From Diadema setosum (lineage: Eukaryota > Echinodermata > Echinoidea > Diadematoida > Diadematidae): a DNA stretch of 64,000 bases. The position numbers and the translations under genes are program-made. Below, piece by piece: positions 34,622-44,100 of the stretch (its first letter is position 1; each line of letters opens with the position of its first letter). Below the pieces are notes generated by a model, which was not told where the DNA came from, searched no databases, and saw only the letters and a list, made by a program, of their open reading frames with translations. The stretch is from contig CM067059.1 of the NCBI GenBank assembly GCA_033980235.1, positions 17,928,100-17,992,099 on the forward strand. The letters are read 5' to 3'.

Positions 34622-35630
34622 ACCACCACGATCAGACGTATACCTGAGATCGCTAGTGAAAATCCAACCATATTGGCGGAATCCTCCAACAATCGGGCAA
34701 AATCCTTCCATATTTTTACTCCTTGATTGTTTCACTTTAGCAGATCATTTTTGTCATATTTTGTCACCGAGAAAGGGGAAAAATCACGATTTTCTTTCTC
34801 TCCAAACCTCGGTCTTTGCTTCGCGCTGCCCCATACGTTAGTGTGGTGTGTGCACCGCGCCTCGGAACACGCCACGCTCTGGCGGGTTTTTCCCCTTTCT
34901 CATCTTTGCCTACCTATTGTACAGCCTTGTGGTCGTCATATTTACGGTTTTCCTCCTCCCGCTTGACGTTTTCACGCCCTCGGGAGTCTTTTTGGTGTTT
35001 TTTCAGATCACTTTACGTAATTGAAGCACCGAGGATATTACGTAGGCTCTACAGCCGCAAGTTAGTATCTCGCGTAGTTAGCCTATGGTTGGCTCTTCTT
35101 GGCCGTTTTCGCCTTATGGCCGGCCACTGGGGCCAAAATTACCATTCGTAGACCTATGGCAAGCCACTCAGGCCTAAATGCACCCTGTCTTTTAGGTCTC
35201 TCGACTTCTGACACAGTTCCCTTTGCATGTTTTCATGTGTTCTTTGTTCCCCATGTCCCTGCCAACTATGGCAGGCTGCTTGGGCCTTTATTAAGGTAGT
35301 CCACGCCTATGGCACGCCACCAAGGCCAAAATTAACTTTGTCCTTATGGGTTTTTGGGGCCTTTTAGCCCCACTTTCACACATGTTTCATGTTCAAATTA
35401 AAAAAAATTGATTTTCCATGGGTCTTTTCGTGCTGTGCTTTCAACGATAGTTTTTTGTCTGCCCAGCTTGGTTTTTAATTCCCGCCCCTTGTCTTTTACA
35501 CTTCTATGCCTACATTTGACTTGGTTCTTTGCACTTTTTATGCTCTCTTGTTATACATACATTCATTGTATAATTGTATGTATATGTTTATGTTTGGTTT
35601 CTAACTGAGTCCTCTTCTCTTTTATACAGA

Positions 35631-37574
35631 ATGACTCTGAGATGTCAAACGTGTCGCTGGGCCCTTCCGGACTGTGACGCACACGCAGTCTGCGCACTGC
35701 ATGGCATGTGTTCCCGCTCCGAGCCTTGTGCGACCTGCTCCTCATGGACAGACCCTGTTTGGGTCTTGCTGGAGGCTTGGCTAACCTCACATCCCCCCCA
35801 TCCAGAGGGCTCCGGCCCTGGTCCCGTCCGCAGCCCCTCGGCCAGTGGACGTAGAGCAATCCGCTCATGACCCCCTCGCTGACGGAGATCCTTTACCGGT
35901 CTCGGTACCAGAGGGGAAGGAATCCGGCTCCGCCAATCCACCCCTTGAGATTCTTGCCTCCGAGGGCAGTGATTTGGAGGAGGAGGGAGGCCGCCCTTGG
36001 CGACATGACCGGAGCTTGGCTGGTCTCTCTTCCCCTGGCTCTAACAGGCCTGAGGGGTTCGAGAGCGGTGGGGAGCCGCCACGAGCGTGTTTGCTCATGA
36101 GAGCCGCCCCCACCCCGGCTGCTCGCAGCTCTGCTGCTAGAGCAGCCTCCAGCCTCGGCCCTGCCCGCTCCCCCCGGCCCGATCGTGCTGTCAGTGGGGT
36201 CTGGGAGCGTTGGTGTGCCAGCTGCGGGTCCACCCCGGCTGCCCGCCCTGCGGGCCCCCTCCATCCTCCCACCTGGCCAGCGCCCCACAGCACATGGCCC
36301 TAGGTTGGTAGCTGCCCGCGCTTTTAGCAAGCCGGAACCTACCACCTCCGGGACCCTCCCTGCCCCGCCCACTCGGGCGGCGCCGGTTGAGTCTCCCGGC
36401 TGGGACTGGCAGCTTTCGGTGGCATCCTTGACCAGCACTCGCCGGCCAGACAGCCCCTAAGCTCGCCGCTTGGGACTCTGAAGAGAAAAAAGAAGGCTAA
36501 AAAGCAGCCTGCCATGGCCCCTTCTGCCTCTCCCTCTTCCAAGAAGTCCAAAACCTCGGGCAAAAAGAAGGCTCCTTAGGCCCAGCTCAGCGATGCTGAT
36601 CTCTGCGATTTTCAGCCGCTTCGCCGAGAGCTGTGACTGGACGCTCCCCGGCCCTCTGGCCAACACGTCCTCAGCCACCACCTCTTCTTCCGTGCTTGTG
36701 TATGCCCCCCCCCCCCCATTGCACAGGGAGCTGCTGGCCAGAGCGAGCCGTGTTCCCGCGGCGCTTGGGCTCCACCCGGGGGAAGAAACCTTCCCGGCTC
36801 AGGCGAGGCCGTCAACTGCACCGCCCGGCTGTGGCCGGCAGTAGTCTGGCCTCAGCGACAGCCACCCCACCGGGTGGGCTTTCCTTGCCGCCACCGCGGC
36901 TCCCCTGCCCGTCCCCGGGCCTGGCGTCCCGAGACCTGATGGGCGATAGCGCACTGCTGGCAGAGAGCCCCTCCCCGGCGCTGACGCCAGCCCCTTTCCC
37001 GTCTCTCCTCCCCTACTTCCGAGTCCGATCCTCTCTCCTTCAGAGTGGGACTTGATGTCTACCTCCTCGGCGGCACCCTCCCTGATTGGGACTGAGGCCC
37101 CGCCCGGGTTGAGGCACCTCGGGAGGCGGAGGCCCTGCTCCTTTAGTATCTGGAGGAGTTTTATGCAGTCTGCCCAGACCCTGTGGAGCAACAGTCCCAG
37201 GCATCCAGGCTGTTTTGGGGGGGATCAGGTATGCAGTCTGGCATCCCTCTTATGGCGGATTTCAAGGACGAGTACGGGCGTATCGCTCGTGAACCGTCCC
37301 CCAGGGGTGGCCCCCCTCTGGCTTGTGGAGAGCTTCCACCTTCCAGCCAGGTGATATGGCGCACTTCCTTTCCCCTGAAACTCTCTCCCCTGAGCTGCTC
37401 GCTCTCAGAGATTATGTTGGGAAAGTGAACCCCCTCCACCGGCGCACCTTCTTGGAGGAGAAAAGATGGACCCACAAGTCAATTTTGGCGAGGTCCACCA
37501 TGCACCTGGCCGCTTATGCGGGAGCTCTGACCAACTTGGCTGTACAGGCGGAGGACCTGGCAGGCAGCTACTAG
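35631..37574 (+). pseudogene. DIRS gag remnant, frameshifted
   Basis: The start ATG at 35631 opens a Cys/His-rich N-terminus (CQTCRWALPDCDAHAVC, then CSRSEPCATC) resembling the zinc-finger-like start of DIRS gag proteins. That frame closes at 35870. Later gag-like segments appear in other frames, for example around 37183 (FWGGSGMQSGIPLMADFKDE) and 37323-37574 (FLSPETLSPELLALRDYVGK and HLAAYAGALTNLAVQAEDL). At least two frameshifts and a stop break the frame. The intervening GC-rich DNA also opens long antisense frames that have no family resemblance. The product would have bound element RNA. Confidence 0.7.
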
Positions 37575-37874
37575 ATGCACTGCTCATGTTGATTTCAGAA
37601 CACCTCTGGTAAAAATCCACCCGTGCAGCCCTGTACACAACTCGCCAGGATGTGGCGCTAGAGGCACTGGGGTTCTCGGCGAGGCAGAGGGCACAGCTGA
37701 CCAATGACATGCCCTTCGAGGGCCCTTTCCTGTTTCTGGACAATTTGCCCCTCGAATCAGGGATGAGCTAGCCAGGTGCCAACAGGTCCATGAACTAACG
37801 AGTCAGCTGTCTAGCCACAGCCCTCCCGTCCCCGGGGAGCAGCCCGTCCAGTGACGGCACCCCCACACATGATA

Positions 37875-38052
37875 CTGTACGAGCTGAAATTTTCGCGGTT
37901 TTATTTTCGCGAATCGCCTTTGAACCGCGAAAATAACGCGTGAATAACTATGTTCAGTTAGACCCTCGCAGCCGCGAAATTAACAAGATGCAAAAATGTC
38001 CTCCAAGTAGCAATTCGCGAAAATATCTACGCGAAAATTTCAGCTCGTACAG
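37875..38052. mobile_element. 178-bp MITE inside the DIRS element
   Basis: The ends CTGTACGAGCTGAAATTTTC and GAAAATTTCAGCTCGTACAG are exact complements. Inner TTCGCG/CGCGAA motifs are also mirrored. It interrupts the stretch between gag and RT, so it entered after the DIRS copy was in place. No clear target duplication is visible. Confidence 0.85.
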
Positions 38053-38262
38053 GTTACCATGCTTCCCCCTCAGCCGGCCCGCTGCTCCGGCCGCAGTCGC
38101 CACAGCTGCAGGGGTAGAGAGAGGCAGCGGGGGTCAACCTGCCAGCCACCAAATAGGGGCCGTGGCGGCTTTTGACTCCTTGCCCCAAGCGCTACAGGCC
38201 CCCCCCCCCCCCAGGGGTGGGCAGCCATTACAGACGATGCCTTCGTGCCTCCCCGCTGCTCT

Positions 38263-39054
38263 CCCTCTCCCCTACCTTTCTGGTACCCAAGTGCTCAGGG
38301 GAGCTTTCACCTCATTCTCAATCTCAAGAGAATCAATTGGCATATCAATATGGATCACTTCCAAATGGAAACCTTGGCATCCATACTTCCATGCCTCAAG
38401 CCAGGCAATTGGACAGTATCCATAGATCTGAAGGATGCTTACCTTCACGTCCCAATAGTCCCAGCATCCAGGAATCTGCTGGGTTTCTCCTTCAGAGGGG
38501 ATGTGTTTCATTTCCACGCCCTGCCTTTTGGCCTGAAACCTGCACCACACCTGTTCACCAGGCTTGGATCGGGCGTGGCAGCTTTTCTCCGGCAGCAAGG
38601 CCTGAGGGTCTTTTGCTATCTGGACGATTGGCTGTTAGCAGCCAGCTCCCTAACCCTGCTCTCTCACCAGTTAACATTCCTGCTGAGAACAGTACAGTTG
38701 CTCGAATTTCTTATATATTGGGAGAAGTTGGAACTCGTGCCTACACAGTGCCCGACCTTCCTGGGTGTGGTGATCGATATCCCCTGACAGCTGGTGCACC
38801 CCAGCCCAGCTGCGGTGGCTACTATCATGTCCGCTGCCCGGCGCATCAGACAGCGGCGGCAGGTACTCATCAGAATCTGGCTCCAATTCCTGGGGTATCT
38901 GGCGATCCTGGTAGATGTGTTACCTGACTATTGGCTACACATGCGCCTGCTTCAGATCCATCTCAGGCATTACCACCTGTCCCGGGGGCTCCATCCTAAT
39001 ACACTGCTACAGCCAAGCCTCCCACTTAGTCCGTGTCGGTCTAGCATACTATAA
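38263..39054 (+). pseudogene. DIRS reverse transcriptase remnant
   Basis: The first block (SPTFLVPK) is in a different frame from the rest, so there is a frameshift near 38307. From there the frame carries FHLILNLKRIN, VSIDLKDAYLHVP (first catalytic Asp), LPFGLKPAPHLFT and YLDD. A TGA at 38785-38787 interrupts, and the same frame then continues to about 39054 with FLGYLAILVDVLPDY, the post-RT connection seen in DIRS elements. RNase H is absent. The active-site residues are kept, but the frame breaks make an intact enzyme unlikely. Confidence 0.85.
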
Positions 39055-39143
39055 CAGATAGGTGGTCGGATGTACTGATAGTAGATCATGAGGATCAGGC
39101 GTGATCCTCTTATCTACGAGGTATATACAACCCCCTATCTGTG
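39043..39143 (+). repeat. DIRS internal complementary region
   Basis: The first ~44 bases are the reverse complement of the left end (34444-34487) with one mismatch. Directly after GTAGAT, the sequence CATGAGGATCAGGCGTGATC onward is the reverse complement of the right end (39409 inward). In DIRS elements this region templates the completed circular ends. Confidence 0.92.
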
Positions 39144-39227
39144 TCCCCCCCTCCTTCCCCTCACCTCGCGGCATGACTTGACTGCGTGTCCCGGTTGCGA
39201 GTGCTCTTGATGCGTGGAACTGGAGGA

Positions 39228-39409
39228 ATAGTCATGGCGGGTGACAGGTTACGTACGTATGTCCTGGGGGACACAGGCGGTGTATGGTAGGCCGTCAGTG
39301 TAAAAATTTAGTTTGATGTATGGGCAATTATAGGGACATAATAGCATACTATAACAGATAGGTGGTGGTATGTACCTCGTAGATAAGAGGATCACGCCTG
39401 ATCCTCATG
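39228..39409 (-). repeat. DIRS right inverted terminal repeat with terminal hairpin
   Basis: It is the inverse of the left repeat up to about 39365, then has a right-specific extension of about 45 bases. The extension contains the perfect hairpin GAGGATCA-CGCC-TGATCCTC at 39387-39406. Confidence 0.85.
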
Positions 39410-39448
39410 GTCAAGTGCTCTTTCATTATGCCAGAAAAGTGATTTTTT

Positions 39449-40067
39449 AGCTCACCTGAGCTGAAGGCTCAAGTAAGCTATTGCGATCGTTCTTCGCCCG
39501 GCGTGCGTTGTGCGTAAACTTTTTTACATTTTCATGTTCTTGACAACCCCAAGACCGATTTTCGCCAAACCCCCCAATATTAGGGAATCTTTAGAAATCT
39601 TCTCTAGAACCAGAAGTGATAGAGCTAAGTTAATACTATGAGTTAGTACATTGATGACTGTAGTTTCAAGTGCCCCCTTTGGACCGAGGGGAGGGGTCCT
39701 AATGAGGCCTAAATTGTACATTTTCATCTTCCTCTTGAAAACTTCATGATGGATTTTCACCATTCTTGGCAGGCAACATCCCTAGGGGGTTAGGATCTCA
39801 ATTTCTTCAGATGGGCACCATGCCCCCCCCCCCCCCCCAAATTAAGGAATCTTTTGAAAAAAAAAAATCTTAGCTAGAACAAGTGATAGAGCTAAAATTG
39901 ATGCTATGAGGGAGGGTCCAAATTTGGGCTTTAATTGTACATTTCCATCTTCTACTTGAGAATGCCTGGTCATATTTTGATAGAGCTGTGTGTAATTTAG
40001 ATTAGAAACTGCGTGAAAGGTGAACTTGCAATACTCAGGTGAGCGCAAGACCCCCGGGTCTCTTGTT
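39449..40067 (+). repeat. CTCAGGTGAGC-family repeat, copy 2
   Basis: It starts AGCTCACCTGAGC and ends ACTCAGGTGAGCGCAAGACC with CTCTTGTT, so the ends are inverted. The interior matches 17280-17898 in the same order. No coding sequence. Confidence 0.75.
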
Positions 40068-40514
40068 GTGGAATTCCCTTTATATTTTCTTTATATTGTT
40101 GTCCACACGTGACATAACCTCTAGTAGTCTCCACATCCAGTGGTTTCAACACCAAAACTTCATAACTTTTGCAGCAATTGTCCGTTTTTCCTCAAACTTT
40201 CACTGATGTGTTCTTCTAATATTGCTGCTTTTATTCAATCCACATTTCTCTTTGGGTTTGGGTTTCCTTTAAGGATTCAAATGATTCTGTGGTCAACAGG
40301 TTGACTGCCTGTGCACTTTTTAAAGCTGTAATTGAAAGTCTCTCAATCTCCCCACCCCCTCAAAAAAAAAAAAAACTCAAAACCCAAACAGACAAAGTGA
40401 AACCATGTTTATATGAAATTGTATAGTTATGCATGTGTAGACAGTTTTCCCAAGTTCCATTGTGATAACAATCATGTGTAACACTGCAAAACATATCTCT
40501 TGGTGATTAAACAG

Positions 40515-40598
40515 GTGGAGGACTATGCAGAGCGCAAGCAGATGGATGTGAGTGAGGTGGAGAAATGGCTGAGACCAAACCTTGCCTACGACTGCTGA
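40515..40598 (+). CDS. MTR: Methionine synthase, last coding exon
   Basis: The exon follows an AACAG acceptor and reads [19 protein letters not shown], then RPNLAYDC and TGA. It joins in phase 0 to ITKDQ of the previous exon, and vertebrate MTR has the same exon junction and a similar C-terminus (VEDYA...EVEKWL). It completes the AdoMet-dependent reactivation domain, whose role is to rescue oxidised cobalamin. The 27-residue length matches the family. The 3' untranslated region follows. I see no canonical AATAAA within about 1.3 kb, so the cleavage site is undetermined. Confidence 0.95.
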   Translation: MEDYAERKQMDVSEVEKWLRPNLAYDC

Positions 40599-41100
40599 TA
40601 CATTCTGGGACTTTACTACAAGCTTTGATAGAGTGCTGCCAATTTGCAACCTTTCAAGACATGAAATGTAAAAAACAAACATACACACATACTATTTATC
40701 ACTATATATCAATATAGCTAAGATCTCATTTTGTTTTGGGGAAGGGTTTGTTTTGTTTTCTCTTTTTTCTTTTCTTTTTTTGCCAGGACACTTTCCATCC
40801 TCCACACATACCATGCATCCATGGGATGCTTTATGTACCATGTTTCTAACCCTGTGAGGTGCAACTAAAACATGTGATGCATCGTGATAATGGCACAAGC
40901 GCCGTACTCCAGTGTGAAGTCTTTACAGGAGAGTTTGCTATTTAATGTGTTCAGATTTGAAGAACTCATTGCAATTGTAAAAAAAGGTAGGTAAGCAGTG
41001 ACTCACATTAAGCCAAATCTGAAACCAGTTGTAAGTGGAGAAAATTGGCATTGTTAGCAATTGATATCTCTATGATTCATTCTTCTGAATTATGAAAAAT
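40599..41100 (+). other. MTR: MTR 3' untranslated region and downstream DNA
   Basis: This is AT-rich non-coding DNA after the MTR stop. The end of the transcript cannot be placed. Confidence 0.5.
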
Positions 41101-41103
41101 GTG

Positions 41104-44100
41104 TATATATATATATATATATATGTATATGAGTCAGAATTTTGAACGATGTACAATTGAGCCAAAACAAGGCAAAATTTAAAAAGTAGGAAATTCTCCA
41201 AATCATTCATCTTACCTGAAAGAGTATAACTCAAGCTTTAATATGAACCCAATTATACTAGGATTTTCCCTGAGGAACAAGTTTTACTTGCTGAAGTTTA
41301 CCATGTCCACAGCAGCGAACGTCCGTGAGGAATAGTACTGCACATACATTTGAATCCCATTTAACATAGTTTCCGAAGATCTGATTCAGTTCAAAATCCT
41401 AACGAAATATCTCAAGGGACATGTGTACGTGATTGCAGAATATTAAGCTTACAAGTACTCTTAACCTGTACGTAATGGTAGACAACTGATGATTTAACTA
41501 AATTCGTCATTTCTGTGAAAATATTGCTCTTCCGCTAAACACTTTCTCCACTTTACGCGCATTTTACAGAAACTCAATATTTTCACCTCTTATTTCACTA
41601 TTCTATACTTTAATCCTCACTCCCAAATAATAATATACCTTTTTAAGATGTATCTCATCTGGGCAGTCTCTATAACCCAACAAACATAGCATAGTTTTCA
41701 TCACGGAGGTTCGCATGTAGCTCACAGACGTTCGGAACAAACAAGATATTGTACAATGCAGCTCTCTTGAGTTGGAAACGCATTCTACTCACAACAAACA
41801 GCAATTTCATGTCGAGAACAAACTCCTCTGCAAAATCCTGAATAGATATTACCAATTCTCAATTATATAAGCTTGTTTATCTTCTCATACTGAGGAATCA
41901 GAGAAAACAATTTTTCCATCTCTCGTAAATGAACGTACAAACGTACGTGTAATCTCAGTGACGTAGTCCATCCTTGAGAACTAATATATTTATAAAAATT
42001 TCGCTATTATGAAATAAATATTCAGGTCCTAAACTTTGCTTTTTATATAACGAACATGGTCACAGCTAAAATTATGACAAAGAATTGATATAGAAAAACA
42101 ACAGAAATGTGCTCCGTTATATATAGAAATACGAAGTTTAGCTGGGGAGGGCAAACGAATACATTAGGAAGAAATCCCTCTGTGTTTGCTCCTTGTGTTA
42201 CACACTGTTACCGAGAAAAATTTGTGTTATTATATTAGTCAGAAATGATAATAGGTTCGATACTGCGAAGTTTCGTCATAACAAGACACAATAAGTCCAT
42301 ACATCTTGGATGGATGTTTCTGACTTCGATATTATACAATATGGTTTGTTATAACAAACCTTTTGTAACGCGTCATTTCGGAGGCTCGTTATTCATACAG
42401 TTTGTCAATACGAAAATTGATAGGGTTCGTATAATTATGAAGCTTTTTTATTCGGTAAATGATAGGAATCTCCGAAGGTTATCCGAAAGGCTTATCAATT
42501 GGAACATGAAAACTTATGTTCGCTTATCCAAATGTGGAGAAACAAGTTAACAACTAAAATCCTCCACTTTCATAACCTCATAATAACTGTTTTCACCTAA
42601 ACAAATATCAGGCCCATTCCACTTTTAGAAGAACGGACCTAAAAATAATGATCCTTAATATCTATTTTTCGAAGAACATTTCTAATAACAAACCTCCTGA
42701 ATTAACTACATTTTTTTTATGCCTCCGCCACGAAGTGGTGCCGGAGGCATTATGTTTTCGGGTTGTCCGTCCGTCCGTCCGTCCGTCCGTCCGTCCGTCC
42801 TTCAGTCCGTCCTTCCGTCCGTCCGTAATGAATTTTGTGGACAAGGTAACTATCAAAACCTGTGGAGGTATCCTAATGAAACTTGGCATTTATGTGTATT
42901 AGGGGGTGAAGTTGTGCCTATCAACTTTTGGGTGCACATGCTCAAGGTCAAAGGTCAAACGGTCAAGGTCAAATACATAAAATTTCACTATTTCCACCAT
43001 ATCTATTGAATGCCTGAAGATATTTTCTTGAAACTTAGTGTATACATGTATTACCCAATTAAGACTCTCTGGTGAAAGTTTGGGTCATGAGGTCAAAGGT
43101 CAAAAGGTCAGGGTCAAATACATAAAATTTCACTATTTCCACCATATCTATTGAATGCCTGAAGATATTTTCTTGAAACTTAGTGTATACATGTATTACC
43201 CAATTAAGATTCTCTGGTGAAAGTTTCGGTCATGAGGTCAAAGGTCAAATGTCAAAAGGTCAAGTAAAAATATTAAAACTTCTTTTTTTTCTCCATACCT
43301 TGGAAAATTGTTCAAGGTATCTTCATGGAACATAGTGTATACATATACTGACTGGAAGTGATTATCTAGAGAATGTAGGGTTCATGGGGTCAAAGGTCAG
43401 GGGTCAAAGGTCAAGTGCAACACTTCAAAATTTTACTATTTCCCTCCTATCATGCAATGCCAGCAGGGTTATTTTTTTTAACACTTGGTGTATGCATACA
43501 TGTGTAACCTAATAGAAATTCTCTGAAAAGTTTTTTTTTTCTTCTTTTTTTGCCTCAAAGGTCAAAAGGTCAAAGATCAAGTGAAAGTGCTGAACTAACT
43601 TTTTCCTCCATATCTTGGAAGTGGCTCGAGTTATCTTGAAACTTAGTACATATTATGCATGTTCTACCTGAAAGTGATTATCTTATGAATTTTAGGGTCA
43701 AGGGCCAGATGAAAATGGTAACAATTTACTATTCAATTCAGAAGTTGCACTTTTTCTCCACACCTGTACCTTGAAAATTACTCAATGCCTAAATGTATGA
43801 ATGGGTCAAAGTCGAGTTAAAGTCCTTAAATCCCTAGATACATGCTCTCCTATTCATCCAATTAAACCTAGGTCAAGGAAGGTGAACATTCAACACATTT
43901 GTGACAAACTTGTCATTTCAATATTTTGCCAATTTTGTGAAAATGTAATCACACATTGTCCACATGTACTATCTAGACCTATTGGGAAAATCATGCAGTA
44001 TGGCGGAGGCATACCAGTCGCCAAAGCGACATTTCTAGTTTCATTTTGGAATAACAACCTTTGGACATCGGAGTAACAAATCTTTGGAAGAGCGAACGTA

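Larger units (their letters stand above)
34444..39409 (+). mobile_element. DIRS-type retrotransposon in the MTR intron, internally deleted
   Basis: The two ends are long inverted repeats. CTATCTGTTATAGTATGC at the left (about 34471) is inverted at the right, and the match continues about 150 bases through ATAATTGCCCATACATC and GTAACCTGTCACCCGCCATG. Each end also has a unique outer extension. An internal complementary region at 39043-39143 joins the complements of both extensions. This arrangement is diagnostic of DIRS elements, which move through a circular DNA and a tyrosine recombinase. RNase H, methyltransferase and recombinase are missing between RT and the internal region, so the copy is non-autonomous. 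It is more GC-rich than the surrounding intron. Confidence 0.92.
30687..40514 (+). other. MTR: Last MTR intron, 9,828 bp
   Basis: It runs from GTGAAA to TTAAACAG and links two phase-0 exons. About half of it is a DIRS-type retrotransposon (34444-39409). The rest has TTAA-flanked inverted-repeat elements, a diverged internal duplication and a CTCAGGTGAGC-family repeat. Parts not assigned to a repeat (about 30690-31420 and 32620-34095) show no exon. Confidence 0.9.

Noticed and set aside
35865..36438. Antisense frames of 142 and 181 residues in the DIRS gag region
   Set aside because: Both are opened by GC-rich composition over gag and show no family resemblance.
42719..42840. CRISPR-like repeat array
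   Set aside because: The (CCGT)n run is a plain microsatellite within a eukaryotic element, with no repeat-spacer structure.
42648..43009. Frames with PSVRPSVRPS-type repeats
   Set aside because: They are direct translations of the (CCGT)n run in the Helitron-like element.
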